A DNA stretch of 64,000 bases from Heracleum sosnowskyi (taxonomy: Eukaryota > Streptophyta > Magnoliopsida > Apiales > Apiaceae). The DNA lies in NCBI GenBank assembly GCA_030848705.1, contig CM061245.1, positions 59,732,006-59,796,005 on the forward strand. Direction: 5' to 3'. Each line of letters starts with the position of its first letter. Position 1 is the first letter of the stretch. Made by a program: the position numbers and the translations under genes. Positions 45,512 through 56,625 of the stretch are shown in pieces. The notes beneath the pieces are model-generated. The model made no database searches. It saw nothing but the letters and a program-made list of their open reading frames with translations, and was not told the origin of the DNA.

Positions 45512-46135
45512 CGTTCATACCAACGCCAAGAAATTTGATTAAGGCAGGGCCTCTAAAACCCACGCCCAGGAGACATAGTTTCTAGGCGTGGCAACCTAGA
45601 ACGTTTCCTAGACGGGGATACCAACGCCAAGAAATTGATTAAGGCAGAGCCTCTAAAACCCACGCCCAGGAGACATAGTTTCTAGGCGTGGCAACCTAGA
45701 ACGTCTCCTAGGCGGGGATACCAATGCCAAGAAATTGATTAAGGCAGGGCCTCTAAAACCCACGCCCAGGAGACATAGTTTCTAGGCGTGGCAACCTAGA
45801 ACGTCTCCTAGGCGGGGATACCAACGCCAAGACACTGATTAAGGCAAGGCCTCTAAAACCCACGCCCAGGAGACATAGTTCCTAGGCGTGGCAACCTAGG
45901 ATGTCTCCTAGGCGGGGGTATGCACGCCCAGAAGTTCCTTGAGCCCATCTTCAAAGACCCACGCCCAGGAGACATAGTTCCTAGGCGTGGCAACCTAGGA
46001 TGTCTCCTAGGCGGGGGTATGCACGCCCAGAAGTTCCTTGAGCCAATCTTCAAAGACCCACGCCCAGGAGACATAGTTCCTAGGCGTGGCAACCTAGGAT
46101 GTCTCCTAGGCGGGGGTATGCACGCCCAGAACACA
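45512..46135. repeat. 100-bp hairpin minisatellite in Gypsy1 (about six copies)
   Basis: CACGCCCAGG recurs at 45561, 45661, 45761, 45861, 45960 and 46059: period 100, then 99 bp. Each unit pairs CGCC(C/T)AGGAGACAT with ATGTCTCCTAGGCG (first units ACGTCTCC), so each can fold into a stem of about 12 bp. The first four units contain GATTAAGGCA(G/A)(G/A)GCCTC; the last ones have AAGTTCCTTGAGCC instead, showing two unit types. The 93- and 83-codon frames across it are by-products. Confidence 0.92.
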
Positions 46136-46276
46136 GATTTTCCAAGAAATAAAGGGAAAAATTATTATTAATTATTTTCCAGGAAAGTGGAACAAAAATT
46201 CGTGAAAAATAAGATCTCGAATCTCGAAAAATGACAGTTATAACTTCTACGAAAATCCCGGGGAGATTTTCCCAGA

Positions 46277-46290
46277 AGTTGGGGGGCAAA
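46277..46290 (+). other. Gypsy1 polypurine tract
   Basis: AAGTTGGGGGGCAAA directly before the 3' LTR. Gypsy2 has the identical tract at 56611-56625. Confidence 0.85.
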
Positions 46291-46795
46291 TGATATGGTC
46301 AGAAAAGTAATTATAGAAATATAATTGACTAGTCAAACAAAAGGCCGATATTTAAGGCCCGACACCCTAATTATTCATTAATTTCGTAATTAATGAGTAG
46401 GGAAAATATACAGCTCATGAAAAGAGCCTTGATTATGGAAAATTAGTCAAAGAAGGATCTGGAATCCCAATTAAAGGCAATCAATGAGTCATAACCTTTA
46501 TCAACAAGGAAACGAATTCTTCAGCAAGAAATACAATACTTATCCAATATCAAAAAGAAGACTTATCCGTTAAGTCTCCTAAACATACCATAAATACTAG
46601 GCTTCAGACGCCTATATAAGGTCCCCTGATCCTACAATCAGAACTACGTCTTTGGCTTGATTCTCAGCATTAATTGAGATACGTAGGCATCTTGTGAGGA
46701 CCAATTTAGTCCGGAAACACGAGTGCAGCCATTAAAGCTTGAAGCTCATTAATCCTAGCATTAAATTCACAAAGCACGTTTTTTAATCCATAACA
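46291..46795 (+). repeat. Gypsy1 3' LTR
   Basis: Same length as the 5' LTR. Differences seen: CTCAGCATT for CTCATCATT, AGCTTGAAG for AGCTCGAAG, and GCACGTTT for GCACATTT. Confidence 0.95.
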
Positions 46796-46800
46796 AGTAG

Positions 46801-47122
46801 AAACCACTCTTAAAATAGAAACTAAAAATTAAAAATATTTTTTTAAAAATCGCGTCGAAATGTAGCACATATGGTATGCAAATTGATCGTTGGGAGATAG
46901 AAAAAAATACAATGAAGTTGGATTTCAAAAACAAATCATCAATTGACGGGAAAAATCAAATTAAAAACGGAGTGGATTAGGTGAGATTGTGTATGAGAGA
47001 GTGTACTTTAATTATATGTATGCCTATAAGGGGGCATTAAATTAGATTTATCTAATGGACTTAAATTAGTTTCTAGTTTGTATTTTAACTTTGGTTTCTA
47101 TTTGATCACCAGCATATATACA
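46801..47122. other. Spacer between Gypsy1 and MULE2
   Basis: About 320 bp, AT-rich. No gene or element recognised. Confidence 0.5.
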
Positions 47123-47147
47123 GGACATTGGTCCAGATCCCTCGGGG

Positions 47148-47202
47148 GATATCCCCATGCCCTCAATGTTTCATTGAGACGCCCGCAATGAAACATTAAG
47201 GG
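47148..47202. repeat. MULE2 left-end palindromes
   Basis: CCTCAATGTTTCATTGAG at 47161-47178, followed by CCCGCAATGAAACATTAAGGG at 47182-47202. The second mixes the MULE1 (GCAATG) and MULE2 arm types. Confidence 0.85.
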
Positions 47203-47204
47203 TG

Positions 47205-48660
47205 TTCGTTTAAAAAATTAATTTAAACATATATAAAAAGTCAAAATTAAAATTCATACACACCCAAGCAATCACAGTAACTATTTTTGTGACAAATGTT
47301 ACCTTATTTCAACTAATTTTCTAATAATTGAATTTTTTTTACTCATTTTTAACTACTTTGTAAATTTACTTGAAAAATTAACTAAAATAGAAAAAAGGTG
47401 AAAATTCAATTTTAAATTCAAAAACACACAAGTAATCGTAGTTACCATTTTTGTGACGAATTTTACCTTATTTTCATTAATTTTCTAATTGTTGAATTGT
47501 TTTCACTCATTTTAACTACTTTGTAGATTTATTTGAAAAATTAAATAAAAATTGTAAAAAGGCAAAATTTGAATTAAAATTCATACACAACCAAGTAATC
47601 ATACTCACTATAAACACTATCAACTAAAAATAGATTCAAAGATTTTAGTTATATAAGAGAAAGATTAGAAATTTCAAAGTTTAGGGGTTACCCTAACCCC
47701 TAAACCCTAAATCCTAAATCCTAAATCCTATACCCTATACTCTAAATTTATACATAACTAAATAATCGTACTCACTCACTATTAACACTATAAGACAACT
47801 AAAAACAGTAGTAGTAGTAGTAGTAGTAGTATCAATGTAAGTAATGATTCGAGGACAATAAACAGGGTCCAACACCTCAATGCTTCGTTACGGACAGTCA
47901 ATTTGAAAACTAAATAAAAATATAAGAAAAGGAAAATTTTCAATTTAAATTCATACACACCAAAGTAATCATACTCATTATAAACACTACAAGACAACTG
48001 AAAATAGTAGTAGTAGTAGTAACAATGGAGGTACGGATACTTGCGAGAGAATAAGATATAGTGTCCAACAACTCAAATAAAGCTTTAAACAATGACGATG
48101 TTATAGATAGCACCAGAGATTAAATAAAATGGTACGCATCATGCCTAATCAACCTATCAATTACAAAGAGATTCAAAGATTTTGGTTATATAAGAAAAAA
48201 ATTAGAAAATTTAAAGTTTAGGGGTTATCCTAACCCCTAACCCCTAAATCCTATACCCTAAATCCTAAACCATATACCCTATGCTCTAAATTCATACACA
48301 CCCAAGTAATCATACTCACTATTAACACTATAAGACTACTAAAAATAGTAGTAGTAGTAGTAGTAGCAGCAATGTAAGTAATGATTCTAAGGAGAGAAGA
48401 AGAAACGAAGTCTAACAACTCAATGTTTCATTACGGGCAATCACTTTGAAAAATTAAATAAAAAAATACATAAAGGAAAATTTTGAATTTAAATTTATAC
48501 ACACCAAAATAATTACTATTTTTGTGACGAATTTTACCTTATTTTCATTAATTTTCCAATTATTCGATTTTTCCAACCGTTTTTAATTAGTTTCTAGAAT
48601 TACCCGAAAAATTAAATAAAAATAGGAAAAATAAAATAAAATTGAAACTTACTATGAAAC
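47205..48660. repeat. Complex tandem repeats of MULE2 (about 190-bp and about 540-bp orders)
   Basis: A larger unit starts at about 47640 (GATTTTAGTTATATAAGAG) and again at about 48177 (GATTTTGGTTATATAAGAA), period 537 bp. It contains telomere-like CCCTAAA/CCTAAAT runs (47692-47735; 48233-48275), (GTA)n tracts (47808-47831; 48007-48020; 48348-48366) and the half-palindromes CTCAATGCTTCGTTACGG (47877) and CTCAATGTTTCATTACGG (48419). A shorter unit, ATTCATACACACC(C/A)AAGTAATC...TTTTTGTGACGAATTTTACCTTATTT, recurs at about 47260, 47420 and 48500, and again beyond Gypsy2 at about 57440. Confidence 0.75.
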
Positions 48661-49157
48661 TATAAGACAAATAAAAAACATTAGTAATAATAGTAGCAAT
48701 GTAAGTTTTGATATAAATATAAAATGAAGTATTTGGGAAAAAATGGATATTATAATATTTTTTAATCAAAAAATAATAATATAATAAATAGCAATATAAA
48801 ATGTAATAATTGAAAAAACTGGATTGATTATTATTTTTTAATTTTAATTAGTTTGTAGATTTACTTGAAAAATTAAATAAAAATGTAATATTTAATTAAT
48901 TAAATTTTAAAAATGAAGAAATATTTGAAAATATCTTAAATTACCTTATTTCACTAATTTTCGAATAATTTTCTTTTTTAATTTCTATTAATTTGTAAAA
49001 TTATTTGAAATAATAATCCATTATATAAAAAATAAAAATTGAATTTAAATTCATACACACCCAATTAATCATACTTATACTCAAAATATAATTATTTGAA
49101 TATTATAAATTTTTGAATTATTATTGAACTTTTAAATAATTAAATCATGAATTTAAA

Positions 49158-49178
49158 GGGGGGGGGGGGGGGGGGGGG
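49158..49178 (+). repeat. 21-nt poly-G tract
   Basis: Uninterrupted run of 21 G inside MULE2. Matches in kind the C24 tract of MULE1 (C-run on the transposase-coding strand of both), though its place relative to the transposase frame differs. Confidence 0.9.
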
Positions 49179-49225
49179 AAGAAAAAACTGAAACAGTGAC
49201 GATTAAAATTACAGTAACGCCTAGC

Positions 49226-49304
49226 ACCCTCAATGTTTCACTGAGGGTGACTATTAAAATTACTTTATTACATTTACTACGCCCTCAATGAAACATTTGA
49301 GGGT
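49226..49304. repeat. MULE2 internal palindromes
   Basis: ACCCTCAATGTTTCACTGAGGGT at 49226-49248 (one mismatch) and CCCTCAATGAAACATTTGAGGG at about 49282-49303 (one extra T). Another, CCCTTAATGTTTCAGTGAGGG, lies at 49835-49855. Confidence 0.85.
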
Positions 49305-49362
49305 GTCGGGTACTCAATCAAAACTCACACAACACGATTTAGTACGCCAAAAAACAAAAACA

Positions 49363-49717
49363 CCATCATCAATATCATCAACATCTATTATTTCACGAAT
49401 TTCATCACCATTATCATCAAAAATTTATGATAAACTCTTTTATTTTGAATGAGAGTAATATTAACATCTTCATCACTTTCAAAAGTCATATTTTATTTCC
49501 TCTTAGAATTAGAAGCATCATGAAATTTTCTACCAATATTATCAACACCATCATCAATATCATCAACATCTATTGTTTCACGAAATTCATCACCATTATC
49601 ATCAAAAAATTTACGATAAACTCTTTTATTTCGAATGTGAGTAATATAATTAAAGTCATTATGATCACTAGAAGAAATAAAATCATAATCAAATAAATAA
49701 GAAGCCATGAGAATCAA
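49363..49717 (-). pseudogene. N-terminal fragment of MULE transposase, with internal 188-bp duplication
   Basis: Minus strand from about 49707: MASYLFDYDFISSSDHNDF, NKRVYRKFFDDNGDEFRETIDVDDIDDGVDN. It aligns with the MULE1 pseudogene start (ASYLFGDSSSSSEHKGY ... HAFRKLFVDDEIIDVD). The stretch with CATCATCAATATCATCAACA is repeated at 49551 and 49363, a 188-bp tandem duplication within coding sequence. No FAR1 domain or catalytic core follows. It retains the ATG that MULE1 has lost. Confidence 0.7.
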
Positions 49718-49859
49718 TAACCTTGATTTTTTCTTTCCAAAAAACGAGCAGAGTAATGTTTAAAACAGTGTAGAATTTAAGCAAATAATGGTTGAAAAGC
49801 AGGTTGGTAAGCTGTTGGAATAGTAATAAATACGCCCTTAATGTTTCAGTGAGGGTGCT

Positions 49860-50374
49860 ATGATATTATATTTGAATTAAAAAAAGGAAAAATAGAATAA
49901 AATGAAAAATATAATAAATAGAAATATTAAATGAAATAATTGAATAAAATAGATTATTTTTTATTTTTTAGTTTAAAAATGGAAAATAGAATAAAATGAA
50001 AAATAGAATAAATAGCAATATTAAATGAAATATTTGAAAAAAATGGATATTATATTATTTTTTGATTTAAAAAAGGAAAAATAGAATAAATAGCCATATA
50101 AAATGTAATATTTGAAAAAAATGAATTAATTATTATTTTTTAATCTTCGAAATGTAAAAATAGGATAAATAGCAATATGAAATGAAATATTCCAAATAAA
50201 TGAATATTATATTATTTTTTATTTTAATAAAAGAAATTATAAAATTAAATTTATAAAAGGCAAAATCAGAGTTTAAGCAGAAGCAAAAAAATTAAAATGA
50301 AAAATAAATAAAAAATAAATAATAATTATTATTATTATATTTTTATATTTTATAATTATTTTTTAAAATGTACA
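49860..50374. repeat. AT-rich ~90-bp degenerate repeats of MULE2
   Basis: A phrase GGAAAAATAGAATAAAATGAAAAAT(A)...AATAAATAGCAATAT(T/A)AAATG(A/T)AATA(T)TTGAAAAAAATGGATATTATATTATTTTTTGATT recurs four to five times (about 49885, 49980, 50075, 50155). Non-coding. Related sequence also occurs at 48700-48830. Confidence 0.6.
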
Positions 50375-50387
50375 CCCTCAATGAAGT
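50375..50387. repeat. Left half of the palindrome split by Gypsy2
   Basis: CCCTCAAT (50375-50382) plus target duplication GAAGT (50383-50387). The partner arm ATTGAGGG stands at 57331-57338 after the second GAAGT. Without Gypsy2 the site is a palindrome with GAAGT as its loop. Confidence 0.9.
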
Positions 50388-51040
50388 TGATATGGGTTAA
50401 AAATAACCCTAAAGACATAATTAATATTGCATTAATTAAACCTAGATGATCCATAAATAAAGCCCGAAACTCTAATTAAATATTAATTTCGTAATTAATA
50501 TTTGGGCTAGAAGTACAACATGTATTAGGAGATGTCCAATACATGTTTGTTCTAATACAAGTGGGCTTGTTTCAATACAAGTCCGTTATGATATGGAAAC
50601 AAGTCCTATAAGAAAAGATCTAGAATTAATCCTTATCCACCGTCAATGATAAGACTTATCCACCGTCAATGATAAGACTTATCCGTCAAGGAAGTGATGA
50701 TACTTATCCACCGTCAATGATAAGATTTATCCTTCAAGGAAATCAATACTTATCTACTAGGCTTCATCTAAAGGGTCTGACCCCTCATCTCAGAACTACG
50801 TTTTATACTTCATCCTCGAATAAAGACATACAAGTCACTACGTCTTTGGTGTGCCCCTGCCGCCATAGCCCCGAGGGCAACACCAAGAACTACGTTTTTA
50901 TTGGCTTGATTCTCTAAACACTAGAGATACGTAGGCATCTTGTTAGGACCGAGTTAGCCCCCGACAACAAGAGCAGCCATTAAAGCTTGAAGCTCAAAAA
51001 TTCTAGCATTAATTATACCCTAGTTTTTTATTCCATAACA
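50388..51040 (+). repeat. Gypsy2 5' LTR, TATA box deleted
   Basis: Contains direct TTATCCACCGTCAATGATAAG repeats. Where the 3' LTR reads GGCTTCTAAACGCCTATATAAAGGG, this copy reads GGCTTCATCTAAAGGG, so the TATA segment is lost. Confidence 0.9.
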
Positions 51041-51060
51041 TTTGGCGCCGTCTGTGGGAA
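51041..51060 (+). other. Gypsy2 primer binding site
   Basis: TTTGGCGCCGTCTGTGGGAA after the 5' LTR. Confidence 0.75.
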
Positions 51061-51073
51061 AAGAACATCAACC

Positions 51074-52727
51074 ATGACAAACACACGAAGAACTTCACGT
51101 GATCCACCATCGACTTCTAGTGTTCAAACGACAGGAAGTCAGCCACCACCAACTACTGGTACTCAAGAGACGAATATCCCCCGCACCACTACTCAAGGAC
51201 CAGAGATCTCAATCTCAGTTGAAGGGACGAATCCCATGCAGATGTTGGTTCATGGAGCCAACCCCCAAACTCAAGAGATGACTCATCATCAACCAATCAC
51301 ATCCTCTCAAGTGATTTTGAATGCGCCCCGAGGCCTCCAACTTCATACTACTGATCTTCCCCAATACACGAATCAAACTTTGGGTATGCCACCTTATGGA
51401 ATGCCTCCACGACCCCCCATTGGGAGTAATGGTCACAATCCACTGTATCACGAATCATATGTGCCTCCTTATGTTCGAGGCCTGGAGCCCATTAATCAAC
51501 AAACTCAAACTCAGAAAGTCCCTCTGATTCGAGACTTTTCTGATCCCTATCCGAAGATGAAGATTACTCATCTGATGATGAAAGGGACGTTCCCTCAAGG
51601 AGAAGACGTCCTACCTAAACAAATCAGGAACCTTAAACTACTAAAGACAAGATTGCAGCATATGAAGCTGAGGCTGCAAGGCTTAAGAAGGTATTAACAG
51701 AGGAAGAGGCAGTTAGAGCCAAAGGCAAATCAATCGAGAGGGTTCATGTAATTAACTTAGATCCTACACTAAGAACGCCAAGGAGGGCTGAATCCCCAAA
51801 GGGTGATCCCACTGAGTTGTTGCCCTTAGGAGATCCAGATGATCCTACACCCCCTTTTACTCAGGATATCATGAAAATTCATATATCCAGAAAGTTCAAG
51901 ATGTCAAACATTAAGTCCTACGATGGAACAAGAGACCCTGCTAATCATGTGAGAACCTTCTCTAATGCACTATTGTTGTAACCTACCAATGATGCAGTGA
52001 AGTGCAGAGCGTTTCCACAAACCCTTGCGTGCATGGCTCAACGTTGGTACAATCGTCTCCCTCCTAACTCTATTGGGTCTTTTAAGGAGTTGAGCAAGGC
52101 GTTCATCAACCAGTTTGTTAGCGGGGGAGTGCATGAGATGAGTTCAACATCTCTCATGGGAATTCAACAAGGCAAGATTGAATCCTTGAGGGACTACATA
52201 AATCAATTTACCAGGGAGGCTCTTAAAGTCCCGGATCTGGAAGACAAAGTGGCCATGATAGCCCTGCAACAAGGAACCACCGACGACCACTTTAAAAGGT
52301 CTTTGGCAAAGCACCCCCCTGAAAGCATGTTGAAGCTACAAGACAGGGCTAGAAAGTACATTAAAGATGAGGAGAGCATGAGGAAATATGAACCAAATAG
52401 TGGGGGTAATGGTAACGGAAAGAAGTGGAAGCTACAACAGAGGATTCTGATCCTGCACCAAAGAAGGGTAATCCCGGACAAAGATTCACGGAGTATACAA
52501 GATTGAATGCTCCTAGAAGTCAAATCCTGATGGACATTGAAAAAGATGTTGATCTCCGATGGCCGAAGCCACTGAGGACTGATATGGAGAAAAGAAACAA
52601 GAACCAATTCTGTCATTTCTACAAAGAAGTTGGTCATGACACCGATGATTATAAACAGCTGAAGGATGAAATTGAATTCTTGATCCGAAGGGGAAAACTG
52701 GATAAGTTCACCAAGGATGGGAATTGA
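51074..52727 (+). pseudogene. Gypsy2 gag remnant
   Basis: Starts MTNTRRTSRDPPSTSS, parallel to Gypsy1 gag. Frame lost around 51545 (DFSDPYP). A TAA at about 51979 replaces a Gln codon (LL-stop-PTND; Gypsy1 LLQPTND). Open again 51997-52506 (AQRWYNRLPPNSIGSFKEL), with another frameshift near 52430. The knuckle CHFYKEVGHDTDDYK has Tyr for its last Cys. Ends at TGA 52725-52727, at the same codon as the Gypsy1 gag stop. Confidence 0.9.
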
Positions 52728-55700
52728 GGAAACCAATGAGGAAACTATGAGAAGAAAGACTATGACAGAAAGGAAATCAAGATCGTAATCCTAGACCCCG
52801 AGGTCCAGTTATCAACATGATATTTGGAGGACCGACTGCGGCTGGCTCTTCCAGGGATTCATGAAAAGCTTATGCTAGAGAGGTAATGACTATTGTTGGA
52901 GAAGCACCGAAGCGTGCCAAAACAGAAGTTGCCATTAGCTTCGATGATTCTGACCTAGAAGGGGTAAAATTTCCTCATGATGACCCATTGGTCATCACAC
53001 ATATGATAGGCAATTCTGAAACCAAGAGAGTTCTGGTTGATAATGGAGCTTCTGTATCTTATTCCACGATGCTTTCATCAAGATAAGATATACTGACTCA
53101 CAGTTGACACCCTCAAACATGCCTATCTACGGATTCAATGGAGTCGAATCAAAGGTAGAAGGCACAATCCAGCTCCCCATGACTATAGGGCTTGAAGACA
53201 ACGACTCAAATGCTAAATTTCTTGGTTATAAAGGCAACCTCTACTTATAATGTAATCCTTAGAAGGACTGGCCTTCATGCTTTTAAGGCTGTTGCCTCAA
53301 CATACCACTTGAAAATAAAGTTTCCTACAAGGAACGGGTTTGGTGAAGAGCGAGGAGATCATAAAATGGCTAGAAGTTTCTATGTAGCCGCACTAAGACC
53401 TGATGGAGTTGGGGGACAGGTTCTCCCAATTGAGGACATGGATTCAAGGGATGATGAAGATAGAAGGGGAAAGCCAACTGAGGATTTGATCCCTATCCCC
53501 TAAGTTCCAGGAGAACTAGATAAAGTCACTTACATTGGAGCACTGTTGCCTGAACCCTGGAAGGGCAAGATTATATCTTTCCTCCAAGAGAATGAAGATG
53601 TTTTTGCTTGGACAACAACTGATATGCCAGGGATTGATCCCCAATTGATAACTCACAGGTTGAACATAGATCCCGAAAGGAATACGGTGAAGCAAAAGAA
53701 GAGGAACTTTGCTCCAGAAAGGCAAGAGGCCATAAATCAAGAGGTAGATAAGCTCTTGGAAGCATGATTCAATGAAGAGATTCAATTCCCTGAATGGTTG
53801 GCTAACCTGGTAATGGTCAAGAAAGCCAATGGAAAGTGGAGAATGTGCGTAGACTTTACGGACTTGAACGATGCATGTCCTAAGGACTATTTTCCCCTAC
53901 CAAGGATCAACACTTTAATAGATGCCACTGCAGGGCACGAAATGCTAAGCTTCGTGGATGGCTTCAGCGGATACAACCAAATCAAGATGCATACGGATGA
54001 CATTCGCAAGGTATCATTCATCACTGATTTTGGTGTTTACTGCTACTTAGTTATGGCCTTTGGACTCAAGAATGCAGGTGCCACATACCAAAGGTTAGTG
54101 AACAAAATTTTCAAACATCTCATTGGCAAGACCATGGAGGTTTACGTGGATGACATGTTAGTCAAAAGCCTCGATAAGGTCGATCACATAGAGCACCTCC
54201 GAGAGGCATTTGAAGTGCTGAGACACCATAAAATGATGTTGAATCCTGCCAAGTACGCCTTTGGCGTAGGGTCAGGCAAGTTTTTTGGGTCTGATGGTCT
54301 CTAAACGAGGAATTGAAGCCAACCCCGACAAAATTAAAGCAATTGTGGATATGGAACCACCACACTCTGTTAAAGATGTTCAGAAACTCACTGGGAGAGT
54401 GGTAGCATTGGGAAGGTAAATCTCCAAGTTAGGGGGAAAGTGTCTACCCTTCTTCAAAGCATTGAAGAACATGAAATTTTTTGAGTGAACAGCAAAAAGA
54501 CAAGAAGCCTTTGAGGCCTTGAAAAAAATACACGACTGAAGCACCATTGTTGGCAAAACCAAAACCTGGAGAAACGCTCTATCTATACTTGGCAGTTTCA
54601 AACACCGCCTTGGGAGCTGTTTTGGTGAAGGAAAAATCAAAGGTTTAGAAACCCATCTACTATGTGAGCAAAATTATGCACGGAGCAGAAGTAAACTACT
54701 CTTTGATAGAAAAGTTTGCTTTAGCCTTGATCATGGCCTCAAGAAAATTACGTCCGTACTTTCAGGCGCATAAGATAGAAGTCTTGACTGACCAACCATT
54801 AAGAAACATCCTGCATAGTCCTAAGGTGAGAGGAAGACTGATCAAATGAGAGATTGAGTTGGGAGAGTTCGACATCAAGTATAAGCCTCGAACGGCCATT
54901 AAAGCACAGACACTTGCTGACTACTTCATGGTTGAATGTATGATCGACAACCAAGAAGTCGGGGAGCAGGAAGTAGTACCCTTGGAGGGCAAAGAAGTTG
55001 AAAAACAAGATGAAGAGATGGTATTTAAGGAATACCGGGTGCTCTATTTTGATGGGGCATCAAAAAAAAATCAAGCGGAACAGGTTTAGTGCTACAAAGT
55101 CCCGATGGATTTCTCATTGAGTATGCACTAAAGTTGGACTTTCCGACAACAAACAATGAAGTTGAGTATGAAGCCCTGATAGTGGCTTAGGTTTGGTTGG
55201 TGCCTTGAGAGTTAATACTCTCAAAGTCTATGGAGACTCGAGATTGGTAGTCTCACAAGTAAATGGAGAATTTGAGGCTAAGGATGAAACCATGACCAAA
55301 TATCTGAAGCTTGTGAAAGCCATCATGACCCAGTTTGATGAATCCTATATGGAACACATCCCTAGAGAAGAAAACATGAAGGCCGATGCCTTGTCTAAAT
55401 TTGCTTCTTCTGAGATAGAGAACTATGACGGAAGTGTATACTTCCAAGTCTTAAAGACCCAGAACATCAATGGAAAACTAATAGCACCTATTGACATAGG
55501 TGGCTTTTGGATAGACCCCATTAAGGCTCATCTTGAAACCGGTTGGTTACCAAATAATGCCTTGGAGGCACGAAAGTTGACAGTGAGAGCATTGAGGTAC
55601 GCCTTGATCGAAGGGATCTTATACAAGAAGTCTTTTGTCATTACTTACTTGAAGTGTCTACGACCCCAGGAGGCGGAGTTAGTCTTGAAAGAAGTTCATG

Positions 55701-56497
55701 AGGGAATTTGTGGGCAGCACTTGGGGGGCAGGGCCCTTGCTCATAAAATCACCCGTCTAGGCTTCTACTGGCCAAATATGCTTGATAATGCGAAATATTA
55801 TGTGAAGAAGTGCGAACGGTGTCAAAAGCATGCATATGTGGTTAGGAAACCGCCCGAGATGTTAACATCAGTTAACTCACCAATCCCGTTTGTCATGTGG
55901 GGCATGGACATATTTGGGCCATTTCCAGTGGCAAGTGCACAAAGGAAGTTCTTGATATTGGCAATTGACTACTTCACTAAGTGGATCGAGGCTAAACCTC
56001 TAGCCAAGATAACCACCAAACAAGTATTGCAATTTATATGAGAAAGTGTAATGTGTCGATATGGAATCCCACGAATACTGCTCACGGACAATGAGAAGCA
56101 GATTGACAATGAAGATTTCAAGAAGTATTGTGAGGAGAACAACATTGAGTTGCGATTCACATAAGTTGCTCATCCTCAAGAAAACAGACAAGCCGAGGTG
56201 GCCAACCGAATCATCCTAGATGGACTCAAGAAGAGAGTTGAACGCTCAAGGAACACTTGGGTGGACGAGTTACTCCCTATACTTTGGGCATATCGTACCA
56301 CTTGCAAGGTTACTACTGAAGCAACTCCATTCCTGTTAGCCAATAGGGCAAAAGCCGTGGTTCCAGTGGAGATTACTCATACCTCCCCAAGAGCAGGGGC
56401 CTTTGAGCCTGAATCAAACGAAGAAGGTATGAGGTTGGCTCTTGATCTAATTGATGAAGTCAGATATGAGGCAAATGCCAAGATCGTGAAACACTAG
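52728..56497 (+). pseudogene. Gypsy2 pol remnant
   Basis: Pieces parallel to Gypsy1 pol: protease (VLVDNGASV, about 53030), RT 53798-54304 with intact YVDDM, RNase H with TAG 54646-54648 at the same codon as Gypsy1's TAG, archaeal-type RNase H (YFDGASKKN, about 55045), integrase 55193-56041 (HHCC, GMDIFGPF) and 56198-56497. Breaks include TGA at about 54486, stops near 53766 and 56039, TAA at 56162, and several frameshifts. The catalytic-E block reads ENRQAEVANR where Gypsy1 has ANGQAEVANR. Confidence 0.9.
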
Positions 56498-56625
56498 TGT
56501 ATATTAAAATCCCCAAAAAAGGGTAGTAAGTCCCAGGTAAGAGATAAAAAGACCCCAAGTCTCGAAAAAGACTAGTATAACTTCTATGAAATCCTAGTGC
56601 ATTATTATAGAAGTTGGGGGGCAAA

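Larger units (their letters stand above)
36633..46795 (+). mobile_element. Gypsy1: Tat-like Ty3/gypsy LTR retrotransposon, young, near-complete
   Basis: 10.16 kb; LTRs 36633-37137 and 46291-46795, 505 bp each, differing at three positions that I can see; target duplication AGTAG (36628-36632 and 46796-46800). Order LTR - primer site - gag - PR - RT - RNase H - archaeal-type RNase H - integrase - antisense gene - minisatellite - polypurine tract - LTR. The extra RNase H and antisense ORF before the 3' LTR are traits of plant Tat-lineage elements. Coding lesions: gag-pol stop at 38845, frameshift in an A-run at 40597-40602, TAG at 40776. At 1.3e-8 substitutions per site per year (assumed), three differences would mean roughly 0.2 million years. 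Confidence 0.95.

Noticed and set aside
45853..46171. 93- and 83-codon frames with repeated PPPRRHPRLPRLGTMSPGRG
   Set aside because: They are translations of the 100-bp minisatellite in both directions.
49427..49696. 89-codon plus-strand Ile/Asn-rich frame
   Set aside because: Shadow of the minus-strand transposase fragment (acidic codons read backwards).
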